NCBI RefSeq assembly: GCF_015244705.1
Contig: NZ_JABCQF010000015.1
Coordinates: forward strand, 1 to 44,004
Reading direction: 5' to 3'
DNA: 44,004 bases
Origin: Gluconobacter potus
Lineage (GTDB): Bacteria; Pseudomonadota; Alphaproteobacteria; Acetobacterales; Acetobacteraceae
Shown: in pieces, positions 24,463 through 31,816 of the stretch
Numbering within the stretch: the first letter of the stretch is position 1
How the letters are laid out: each line of letters opens with the position of its first letter
The notes under the pieces: generated by a model
Database searches by the model: none
What the model was told of the DNA's origin: nothing
The model's input: only the letters and a program-made list of their open reading frames with translations
Program-made: the position numbers and the translations under genes

Positions 24463-26955
24463 GTGAATACGATCCGTCGCGGCAAGTGGATGTCGGGCCT
24501 TCTGGCGACGACCGGTCTGTCAATCCTGTGGTGTTCCCCAGGGTTTGCCCAGACGGTCCAGAAACCTGAAAGTAGTCAGGGGAGTCAGAAAACCACCAAG
24601 GTCAGCACACACGCACCGGGTTCAGGGGCATCCGTGGCCCGTGCTCGGGTAGTGTCTCAGAAAGCAGACAGTGTGCCTCTGCATTCCGCAAATGAACAGA
24701 TCATCGTCACCGGTTCCCGTGGCCTTGCGCGGAAGGTTACGGACAGCCTGAGCCCGATCGATGTCATCAACGCGCGCCAGTTGTCTCAGACGGGGCAGGG
24801 GGACCTGGGGGACGCGCTGGTCCTGACCAATCCTTCCCTGAACATGCAGGCGCATCAGACTGATCAGGCAGCACTGGTATCTTCTATCCGGATGCGTGGA
24901 CTCAATCCGGATCAGGTGCTGATCCTGATTGACGGCAAACGCCGCCACACGACGTCGAACATCAATTCGGATTCAGGTCCGGAATCCGGCGAAACGCCAG
25001 TCGATATCGACATGATCCCGATGAGCATGATTGATCATATCGAAGTGCTTCGGGATGGGGCTGCGGCACAGTACGGCTCGGATGCCATTGCTGGTGTGAT
25101 CAATATCATCCTGAAAAAGGGTGCTCATGGCGGGTCGCAGCAGGCTCTTGCCGGCGCCACTTACCAGGGGGATGGTTTTACCTATCAGGTTCGGGGAGAT
25201 CATGGCATCAGCCTTGGTGATGATGGCTTCCTGCATTTCGGTCTTGATTTCAAACATAATGACCTGACCTCCCGGGATGCGATTGATAACCGTACCGGAC
25301 GCAAGGACTTCAACCAGGAAGGCGAGCCGGACCAGACCCGCGTAAACGTTGCCATCAACTGGGGCAAGGATCTGTTCGGTGGGGCCGCGAATTTCTATGG
25401 CAACGTGATCTACGGACATCGCCATGGTGAGTCGCCACAGTATTTTCGCGTGGCCAGTACGCTCCCGTCCTACTATCCGTCGGGATTTGCGCCGGTCGAT
25501 ACGTCTGATGAAGATGATTATGCAGCAACTGTCGGTCTGAAAGGCGATAACTTCCTGGGTTTTGGCTGGGATATCAGCACGACCTATGGCGCGGATAATT
25601 TCCACCTTCGTCAGCATGACTCAGCCAATCTGAGCTATCTGGCCACCTATGGCTGGACACCGACGAGCTTCAATCTCCGTTCTTTCCAGTCCACCCAGTG
25701 GACCAACAATCTTGATTTTCATCGGGCAATCCATGTTCCACTGCTGGCTGCGCCGCTGCATCTGGCGTTCGGTGCCGAACACCGCATGGAGAGCTATACC
25801 ATGACGGCTGGCGACTATGCCTCATACTATGGCTCCGGTTCTCAGGCTCTTGTCGGGTTGTCACCAAGCAATGCCGGGTCCTGGTATCGCGATGTCTATG
25901 CGGGATATGTGGATGTTGACGTGAAGCCGGTAAAACGTCTGGATATCGATTTTGCAGGGCGTTTCGAACATTACACAGATGCCGGGAATGCCGAGACCGG
26001 CAAGATTGCCGCGCGCTACGACTTTACGAAATGGTTCGCGATCCGGGGTGCCATCAATACAGGATTCCGGGCGCCGACGCTGGCTGAGGAACATTATTCT
26101 ACACTGGGCGTGGCACCGACCTATGCGGGTGGTCAGCTGGCCGTCAATTCCGCTGCGGCTGCTGCGCTGGGCGCGATTCCCCTCAAGCCGGAATTCTCGA
26201 CCAATGCCAGTGGCGGCTTTGTCCTGCGTCCCATCAAGAACCTGAATATCACCACGGATGTTTATCAGATCAACATCCGGGACCGCATCATCAATGGTGG
26301 CAGCTATTCGGGGCAGCAGGCAGTTGATGCCATCGAACAGATGGGTATTCAGGTACCGAGCACGATTGCACCGTCGTCGGTGACCGCACATTATTATTCC
26401 AATGGTGCCAGTACCCGCACCCAGGGGCTTGATATCGTTGCGAACTATCTGACCGATCTGCATCAGATGGGAACGATCAACTGGGATCTGGGAATTTCCC
26501 TCAACCGAACACGCCTGACCCATCTGGGGAACGATACGAACGGCAATCCCCTCCTGACGGCCCAGACGATTTCTTATCTCACGACGACGTCCCCGCGTAG
26601 CAAGATCATGATGTCTGCGCGCTGGAAATATCGCAATTTCGATGTTTTCGTGCAGGAAATGCGCTGGGGTGAAACAAAGGACATGAAGTCCTATCGCACC
26701 GGACCTTATGCGAACTCGAATTCCGTCTTTTATCCGTTTGCCAACACACCGGTCTGGGTCACGAATGCGGAATTCGGATATCAGGCTACGCACAAGATCC
26801 ATATCGCAGTAGGTGCCAATAACCTGTTTGACATGAAGCCACGTCGTCTGCCTGCCGACGGGACCTACGCCGGCGCGGAAATTTATGACGATTACTCCAA
26901 CCAGATGGGATATAATGGGGGATATTATTATCTTCGACTGAATTCCACATTCTGA
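24463..26955 (+). CDS. TonB-dependent outer-membrane receptor (second of the paralogous pair)
   Basis: The protein has 830 residues from GTG 24463, supported by GGGAG 8 bases upstream. The signal peptide (TIRRGKWMSGLLATTGLSILW...SPGFAQ) fits this start, and the longer frame to 24412 does not. The plug contains IIVTGSRGLARKVTDS, IRMRGLNPDQVLILIDGKRRH and IDHIEVLRDGAAAQYGSDAIAGVINIILK, and the barrel ends YYYLRLNSTF. It is similar along its length to the receptor at 10631-13138. It follows the ABC operon on the same strand and is its natural outer-membrane partner: receptor, periplasmic binding protein, fused permease. A siderophore role is not suggested by the context. Confidence 0.93.
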   Translation: MNTIRRGKWMSGLLATTGLSILWCSPGFAQTVQKPESSQGSQKTTKVSTHAPGSGASVARARVVSQKADSVPLHSANEQIIVTGSRGLARKVTDSLSPIDVINARQLSQTGQGDLGDALVLTNPSLNMQAHQTDQAALVSSIRMRGLNPDQVLILIDGKRRHTTSNINSDSGPESGETPVDIDMIPMSMIDHIEVLRDGAAAQYGSDAIAGVINIILKKGAHGGSQQALAGATYQGDGFTYQVRGDHGISLGDDGFLHFGLDFKHNDLTSRDAIDNRTGRKDFNQEGEPDQTRVNVAINWGKDLFGGAANFYGNVIYGHRHGESPQYFRVASTLPSYYPSGFAPVDTSDEDDYAATVGLKGDNFLGFGWDISTTYGADNFHLRQHDSANLSYLATYGWTPTSFNLRSFQSTQWTNNLDFHRAIHVPLLAAPLHLAFGAEHRMESYTMTAGDYASYYGSGSQALVGLSPSNAGSWYRDVYAGYVDVDVKPVKRLDIDFAGRFEHYTDAGNAETGKIAARYDFTKWFAIRGAINTGFRAPTLAEEHYSTLGVAPTYAGGQLAVNSAAAAALGAIPLKPEFSTNASGGFVLRPIKNLNITTDVYQINIRDRIINGGSYSGQQAVDAIEQMGIQVPSTIAPSSVTAHYYSNGASTRTQGLDIVANYLTDLHQMGTINWDLGISLNRTRLTHLGNDTNGNPLLTAQTISYLTTTSPRSKIMMSARWKYRNFDVFVQEMRWGETKDMKSYRTGPYANSNSVFYPFANTPVWVTNAEFGYQATHKIHIAVGANNLFDMKPRRLPADGTYAGAEIYDDYSNQMGYNGGYYYLRLNSTF

Positions 26956-26984
26956 TCCGGGCAGTGGAGGGTACTCTGCAGTTC

Positions 26985-27192
26985 CGGTTGTTCAGGGCAT
27001 CCTGCATGTTCTGGAGCACCCGGAAGTGTAAGAAAGTCCGCAGGTACAGAAGGCTGATAGGGCGCTTTGGTGGCTTTGAGGGCGCAGAAATTTTCCGGAC
27101 CCTAAGGCCTTCGGGTCAAGGCGGAAGCCAGTCAGGCAGAAGCGAGACACCAATTTCCTGACTGACCATCAGGACAATCGTTTCGAGTGAGT
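26985..27192 (-). pseudogene. Fossil C-terminus of a LysR-type regulator gene
   Basis: Reading the minus strand from the IS edge gives LDSLETIVLMVSQEIGVSLLPDW followed by a stop, and after a frame change KRPISLLYLRTFLHFRVLQNMQDAL. This lines up with the end of the LysR at 15801-16676 (LDSLDAIAIIVNQGTGVSLVPDW, then RNLGFLMP...RRLVNRLLEILQ). Only about 65 C-terminal codons remain. The gene is cut off where the CTAG target site of the insertion sequence begins, and the rest is not seen on the other side. It is a clear pseudogene. Confidence 0.7.
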
Positions 27193-27196
27193 CTAG
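27193..27196. repeat. Target-site duplication CTAG, left copy
   Basis: CTAG directly precedes the left terminal repeat of the insertion sequence and is repeated at 28044-28047. The four-base Y-T-A-R duplication is typical of IS5-family insertion. It also supplies the TAG stop codon of the transposase. Confidence 0.75.
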
Positions 27197-27648
27197 GTTC
27201 TGTTGACAAAGGACGGTAGCCACAGTTTTACGACTGCGGGGTTAAGAAGGGCGAAGAACGATTTTCTTGTCTTGTCATAGCGGGTTGCGATACGGCGAAA
27301 CTGCTTCAGCTTGTTGAACATCCGCTCGATACGGTTGCGATCCCGATAGCGACGGAAGTCGCAGGGGATATCCTCTGTGCGCTTTGAACGCGGCGGGATG
27401 ACAGGAAGAATGCCTCGAAAAAGCAGGTTCTCCCGTATCCTGTCACTATCATATCCCCTATCGGCCAGAAGTCGGCGCGGTGTCACGACCGACAGGTCCA
27501 TCAGGGCATCAGCGCCGGAGTAGTCAGAAATTTCACCGCCCGTCAGTTCAAAGCCAAGAGGGCGTCCCTGACCGTCAGCGCGGGCGTGGATCTTGCTCGT
27601 AAAGCCGCCGCGGCTTCGACCAAAGCCTTCCTTATGTGTCCCCCTTTT
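27193..27648 (-). CDS. IS5-family transposase, second frame (orfB, reached by -1 frameshift)
   Basis: This frame is open from the slippery A4G5 run and carries the rest of the DDE domain: GFGRSRGGFTSKIHARADGQGRPL, TGGEISDYSGADALM, LLADRGYDSD with the second Asp, and RYRDRNRIERMFNKLK with the catalytic Glu. An internal ATG at 27501 could give a short version but would lack the first Asp. The frame ends SFVNRT followed by a TAG whose bases come from the CTAG target duplication, so the element itself carries no stop codon. Confidence 0.82.
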   Translation of the reverse strand, partial: KRGTHKEGFGRSRGGFTSKIHARADGQGRPLGFELTGGEISDYSGADALMDLSVVTPRRLLADRGYDSDRIRENLLFRGILPVIPPRSKRTEDIPCDFRRYRDRNRIERMFNKLKQFRRIATRYDKTRKSFFALLNPAVVKLWLPSFVNRT

Positions 27649-28043
27649 GCGCCAGCAGCCTGGCTGTGAGCCCGAACGACCGTGCTGTCGATCATGTGCT
27701 GCCAGTCATCGGTCAGGCCAAGTTCAACCAGCGTTTCCAGCAGGGCGTCCCAGACACCCTGCTCTGCCCATCGACGGAACCGGACATAGACCGAGTTCCA
27801 TTTTCCGTAGCGCTCATGCATGTCCCGCCATGGGCAACCCACACGCAGGACATAAAGCATTCCGTTGAGAAACAGACGGTTATCCTGTGCTGGCCGTGAC
27901 CAACGGCCACGTTCAGGCGGCAGCAGGCCGCCAATGATCGCCCATTCCTCGTCCCTCACGTCGCCACGCATCTACGGGTCTCCACAAAGACCAGCTTTGA
28001 AGCACATCTCCAACAACCTGAAAAGGTCTTTTGTCAACAGTAC
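27197..28043 (-). mobile_element. Complete IS5-family insertion sequence (IS1031/IS12528-like)
   Basis: The element is 847 bp, bounded by imperfect terminal inverted repeats. The left is GTTCTGTTGACAAAGGAC (27197-27214) and the right, read inward, is GTACTGTTGACAAAAGAC (28026-28043); they match at 16 of 18 bases. CTAG is duplicated on both sides. Its transposase lies on the minus strand in two overlapping frames. It sits between a LysR fossil and the end of an older IS. The near-matching repeats, intact frames and perfect duplication suggest a recent, possibly active insertion. The resemblance to IS1031 or IS12528 of acetic acid bacteria is from memory. Confidence 0.88.
27543..27971 (-). CDS. 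IS5-family transposase, first frame (orfA)
   Basis: Starting at ATG 27971, this is the N-terminal part of the transposase (DEEWAIIGGLLPPERGRW, RLFLNGMLYVLRVGCPWRDMHERYG, and HMIDSTVVRAHSQAAGAKGG with the first DDE Asp). After the AAAAGGGGG run (27640-27648 on the minus strand) the conserved protein continues in the -1 frame. The remaining codons to 27543 (HIRKALVEAAAAL...) do not match transposases. Full activity thus needs a -1 frameshift at A-AAA-GGG, which is usual in this IS group. Confidence 0.85.
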   Translation of the reverse strand: MRGDVRDEEWAIIGGLLPPERGRWSRPAQDNRLFLNGMLYVLRVGCPWRDMHERYGKWNSVYVRFRRWAEQGVWDALLETLVELGLTDDWQHMIDSTVVRAHSQAAGAKGGHIRKALVEAAAALRARSTPALTVRDALLALN

Positions 28044-28047
28044 CTAG
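28044..28047. repeat. Target-site duplication CTAG, right copy
   Basis: This matches the CTAG at 27193-27196 and directly follows the right terminal repeat of the insertion sequence. One base later the terminal repeat of a second, older IS begins. Confidence 0.75.
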
Positions 28048-28048
28048 G

Positions 28049-28163
28049 TCACGTTGACAAAAGACCTGATCCAGAGCCTTGCTGCGGCGATATTGAGGAA
28101 ATTCATGAAGGACAAGGCGGTCTTGTCGTAGCGGGTCGCGATATGGCGCATCTGCTTGAGCCT
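28049..28163 (-). mobile_element. End fragment of a second IS5-family element (transposase C-terminus)
   Basis: The fragment starts with the terminal repeat TCACGTTGACAAAAGACCT (28049-28067). It encodes, on the minus strand, RLKQMRHIATRYDKTALSF...LNIAAARLWIRSFVN, the last ~37 residues of an IS5-type transposase. It is related to but distinct from the complete element beside it. It stops abruptly where the decayed cyclodeaminase gene begins. The same 19-base repeat in inverted orientation lies at 43808-43826. Confidence 0.8.
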
Positions 28164-28945
28164 GTCTTGCAAGCCGCCTTGCCGCGAGATCCCATGTTTC
28201 GCAACCGACCGATTTGAAGAAGATGGAATTTTTCGATGTCGGTGGTGTTTTTCAAGCTTTTGCTAACGCATGGACAAAATCCCAGCTTACTCCAGCCTGG
28301 ATAATATCTCCCGCTTTTGTAGGGACTCCGACAGGATCATCAACGTAAATTAGGCTGCCCCTAATGGTGCGCGATCCGATTTCTAGCATGCCGGGACGAT
28401 AGGCTCCCACGCCGCTGACCAGACAGTCTGGTCTGGCTGGTTCATAATAAAAGTCATTCCGGGTTTCAGCGGGAAAGATGTTCTGTTTTGCGAGGGACGC
28501 ACAGATTTTCCTGGCTGCTGCCCATGCGTGCCCGTGAATAGCGATTTTTACATCTGGATAGAGGCAGCACAGGGCTTCCGCATGAAGCCATCTGATTGCC
28601 AGAAGGCTCATGGTAGCCGTTCTACGCATCGTTACCGTCTACCCATCGGGTCCGAACAGAAACGTGCCGGTCTGACCATCTGCGCATAGAACCTACCCCT
28701 ATATGGTGGGGCGCCCATGACGGGCATTTTCAGGAAAAATGGTGAGCAGTTTTGTGACAAGCAGATCCGGTGTCACTGTGGGCATGCACATTTGATATGC
28801 ATGCCCTTCTCCAGCAGGGAGCACCATCCGCTCATGGCAGATGATAGTTCCCGCAGCATAATCAGACACGGCTTGCGCCAGTGTATCAATCAGGGCCTCC
28901 CAGGGGAGCAGGCTCTATGTCTCAGCAGAAGAAAAATACTTCAAC
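28164..28945 (-). pseudogene. Decayed ornithine cyclodeaminase / mu-crystallin family gene (probable ketimine reductase)
   Basis: Reading minus-strand frames in order gives SLLPWEALIDTLAQAVSDYAAG, VTKLLTIFPENARHGRPTI, then stop codons and a frame change, GQTGTFLFGPDG, RRTATMSLLAIRWL, HAEALCCLYPDVKI, VGAYRPGMLEIGSRTIRGSLIYVDD, another stop at 28252-28254, and SIFFKSVGCETWDLAARRLA. These follow the family from N- to C-terminus. The NAD-binding glycine loop and other internal parts are deleted, and at least four stops interrupt it. The longest open piece is 28252-28629. The remnant begins at the stop of the amaB gene, so it was the last gene of that operon. Family members include ornithine cyclodeaminase, Pip2C/Pyr2C (ketimine) reductase and alanine dehydrogenase; with lysine genes beside it, a piperideine-2-carboxylate reductase is the best guess. 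Confidence 0.75.
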
Positions 28946-30476
28946 CTTTCGCGGACCCGTCATCGATATCAAATTTCACACCCTGTGCCAGCGGAAGGGT
29001 GCGACCGTAATTGATGGCGTTGGTCTGGCGGCGCATATAGCCTTTCCAGGCGTCGGAGCCAGACTCGCGGCCGCCACCTGTTTCCTTTTCCCCGCCAAAT
29101 GCGCCACCGATTTCTGCACCGGATGGCCCCATATTGACGTTGGCAATGCCGCAATCCGACCCACGGGAAGAGAGGAACAGTTCGATATCGCGGATATCGG
29201 TACTGAAGATGGAGGAGGACAAACCCTGCGGGACGTCGTTCTGAAGCGCGATCGCATCGGCAAGTGTGTCGTATTTCATGACATACAGGATAGGTGCGAA
29301 TGTCTCTTCCAAAACAGGGCCTGTCTGTGAGGTCATTTCAACCAGCGCAGGGCGGACATAGAATGAGCCTGCACCGTTGACGTTTTCACGTTCGCCGCCA
29401 TGAATGGTCCCGCCAGCTGCCCTGGCGGCCTCAAGGCTGGTCTGCATGGCAGTGAACGCGGCTTCATCGATGAGCGGACCGACGAGAGCATTGCCTTCCA
29501 GCGGGTTGCTGACGCTGATGGTGCGATAGACGTTGACCAGTTTCGACACGAGTTGATCGTAGACGCTGCTGTGAACCAGCAGACGACGTAGTGTGGTGCA
29601 GCGCTGACCCGCCGTACCCATTGCACTGAACGCAACGGCCCGGAGGGTGAGATCCAGATCGGCTGAAGGTGTGACGATGGAGGCATTGTTGCCGCCCAGT
29701 TCGAGGATGGATCGGCCAAAGCGGCGTGCCACCCGCTCGCCAACCCAACGTCCCATGCGGGTGGAGCCGGTTGCGGAAATAACGGGGACACGGGCATCAT
29801 CAGCCAGTAGTTCGCCGATTGCCCGGCCACCGATCAGCACAGTGCTGAGATCTGCCGGAGCATCACCAAAACGGGCGGCAGCGCGTAGGAAAAGAGCCTG
29901 TGTGGCTAGAGCTGTCAGAGGAGTTTTCTCCGATGGCTTCCAGATGACTGGATCGCCGCAGACCAGCGCCAGAGCCGCATTCCAGCACCAGACGGCGACA
30001 GGGAAATTAAATGCGGAGATGATGCCGATTGGCCCCATGGGGTGCCATTGTTCCGTCAGGCGATGATCCGGGCGTTCAGAAGGGATGGTCAGACCATAAA
30101 GCTGGCGAGACAGACCGACTGCAAAATCACAGATATCGATCATTTCCTGCACTTCACCCAGACCTTCGGACGGGGATTTCCCCGCCTCAAGAGAAACCAG
30201 CTGCCCAAGGGTTTTCTTGCCAGCGCGCAGTTCTTCACCCAGCAGCCGTACAAGTTCGCCACGTCGGGGGGCGGGAACCTGACGCCACGCCTGAAAAGCC
30301 GTGACAGATGCGCCGATCCTGGTCGTTGCATCCTGGGAAGTTACTTCCGCGACGCGTGCGATTTCCTCACCCGTCAGAGGAGACGTTACGACACGCGTGC
30401 CTTGCGTATAGTACCCTTCCGGAATGTCGAGGCTGGCAAGGAGCGCGCTGGTCTGGGAAGAGAGAGAAGACATCAT
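28941..30476 (-). CDS. amaB: L-piperidine-6-carboxylate / aminoadipate-semialdehyde dehydrogenase (ALDH7 family)
   Basis: This 511-residue aldehyde dehydrogenase is of the antiquitin/ALDH7 branch. The catalytic Cys is in GTAGQRCTTLRRL (Cys293), the general-base Glu in LELGGNNAS (Glu259), and AFNFPVAVW lies near 157. The C-terminal GSDAWKGYMRRQTNAINYG...LPLAQGVKF is characteristic of AmaB enzymes. These oxidise piperideine-6-carboxylate / 2-aminoadipate-6-semialdehyde to 2-aminoadipate with NAD in lysine breakdown. It follows the pipecolate oxidase gene by 53 bases and precedes the decayed cyclodeaminase gene. ATG 30473 is an equally possible start. Function inferred from family plus neighbours. 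Confidence 0.85.
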   Translation of the reverse strand: MMSSLSSQTSALLASLDIPEGYYTQGTRVVTSPLTGEEIARVAEVTSQDATTRIGASVTAFQAWRQVPAPRRGELVRLLGEELRAGKKTLGQLVSLEAGKSPSEGLGEVQEMIDICDFAVGLSRQLYGLTIPSERPDHRLTEQWHPMGPIGIISAFNFPVAVWCWNAALALVCGDPVIWKPSEKTPLTALATQALFLRAAARFGDAPADLSTVLIGGRAIGELLADDARVPVISATGSTRMGRWVGERVARRFGRSILELGGNNASIVTPSADLDLTLRAVAFSAMGTAGQRCTTLRRLLVHSSVYDQLVSKLVNVYRTISVSNPLEGNALVGPLIDEAAFTAMQTSLEAARAAGGTIHGGERENVNGAGSFYVRPALVEMTSQTGPVLEETFAPILYVMKYDTLADAIALQNDVPQGLSSSIFSTDIRDIELFLSSRGSDCGIANVNMGPSGAEIGGAFGGEKETGGGRESGSDAWKGYMRRQTNAINYGRTLPLAQGVKFDIDDGSAKG

Positions 30477-30529
30477 GCAAAGAGAATTCCGGATAATTTC
30501 TGGGAAGAATATTGAAGACAGCAGGGCAA

Positions 30530-31816
30530 CTAGACGCGATCTGTGACCAGATGCGAAGCAACTGATCCCAATTCATAGACAGTTTCTCGTACTTTACGGC
30601 CGGTGATGCGGTGTACGGGCTGGCAGGCAAGGGGCATCTGGGACAAATCCCGCGTGCCCAATGCCAGTTCAGCCAGAGCAATTCCGAATACGGTTCCGGG
30701 GCCGATCCCGCGGCCATTATATCCACACATCGTGACGACCTGATCCGCCAGGTGGTGGAAGCGTGGCACATGATCAGCGGTCATGCCGATTGTGCCCCAC
30801 CATGCGCTCTCGAAGGGAATATCCCGTGTCTGCGGGAAAAGACGGTGCATGGACCGTTTTGCCCAAGCCTCGTGGATGGGGGCACCACCATACCGTAGTG
30901 CACCTACACTCCCAATGATCAGCCGCCCCGCCTGATCCATCCGTGCGGATGTCAGTACCTCTTTTGTATCCCAGATTCCATGCCCATGTGGCAGCACGCT
31001 CCGGCGTATGGCAGGAGGAAGTGGTGTAGTGGCAATGTTGAAGTAGGGCAATGGCACCAGCTCCGTCCGGAGGTTGGACCATGGGAAGACCGTGTAGGCA
31101 TTTGTCGCCACGATAACCCAGCGTGCTGTGACACTGCCGTTCGGCGTGCTCAGCCGCCAAGAGCCATCTGTCAGCCTTGTCGTGCTTATAACCGCGCTTC
31201 GGGTGAAGATCTGCGCGCCTGCGCCAAGGGCGGCATCTGCTAGTCCGCGAGCATAGGCCAGGGGTTGGATGGTGCCCGCCCTACGGTCAAGCAGGGCGCT
31301 GGAATAGCGTCTGCTGCCGGTCAGAGCTGCGGTTTCATTCCGGTCCAGCAGGACGACATCTGCTCCCAGGGCTTGCCATTGGCGTTCCCGTTCCCGCAAC
31401 TGTCTGTCTCCGGCTGCTCCGACCCCACAATGAAGTGTGCCGGGCCGTGAGGCTTCACAGGAAATGCCGTATTTTGCTATCAGATCGTACACCACGGAAG
31501 GCGCCTGATCGAGCAAGGAGAGAATACGGTTTCCATAGGGCTGGCCCAGCACCTTGCGTACTTCTGCTGGTTGCAGCCAGAGACCGGCGTTGACAAGTCC
31601 GACATTCCTGCCGGAGCCTCCGAAACCGATTTCCTCTGCTTCCAGAACGATGCAGGAACGTCCTGCTGTTCCAATTTTCAGGGCGGCGCTGAGGCCTGTA
31701 TAACCCGCTCCGACCACTACTACATCTGCATGAAGGTCATCTGACAGAGTGTCTGTTTTCGGGGGCGGCGGGGCGGTAAGTTCCCAGAGGCCGTGTGTCA
31801 GCGGATCGTTATTCAT
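30530..31816 (-). CDS. amaA: FAD-dependent oxidoreductase, probable L-pipecolate oxidase
   Basis: The protein has 428 residues from ATG 31816, which overlaps the hglS stop as ATGA (an ATG at 31825 is also in frame). It is a DAO-family flavoprotein: the dinucleotide loop VVVGAGYTGLSAA lies at 33-45, followed by LEAEEIGFGGSGRNVGLVNAGLW, and the C-terminal CGYNGRGIGPGTVFG is the flavin-contact motif of this family. AmaA of Pseudomonas, in the same family, oxidises L-pipecolate to piperideine-6-carboxylate, the substrate of AmaB. The position between hglS and amaB supports this role, but glycine or sarcosine oxidase-like activity cannot be excluded from sequence alone. A membrane-linked electron acceptor is likely for AmaA-type enzymes. 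Confidence 0.8.
   Translation of the reverse strand: MNNDPLTHGLWELTAPPPPKTDTLSDDLHADVVVVGAGYTGLSAALKIGTAGRSCIVLEAEEIGFGGSGRNVGLVNAGLWLQPAEVRKVLGQPYGNRILSLLDQAPSVVYDLIAKYGISCEASRPGTLHCGVGAAGDRQLRERERQWQALGADVVLLDRNETAALTGSRRYSSALLDRRAGTIQPLAYARGLADAALGAGAQIFTRSAVISTTRLTDGSWRLSTPNGSVTARWVIVATNAYTVFPWSNLRTELVPLPYFNIATTPLPPAIRRSVLPHGHGIWDTKEVLTSARMDQAGRLIIGSVGALRYGGAPIHEAWAKRSMHRLFPQTRDIPFESAWWGTIGMTADHVPRFHHLADQVVTMCGYNGRGIGPGTVFGIALAELALGTRDLSQMPLACQPVHRITGRKVRETVYELGSVASHLVTDRV

Noticed and set aside
28252-28629. 125-residue hypothetical protein
   Set aside because: It is the longest open piece of the decayed cyclodeaminase-family gene, with cofactor loop missing and homologous sequence continuing past stops on both sides.
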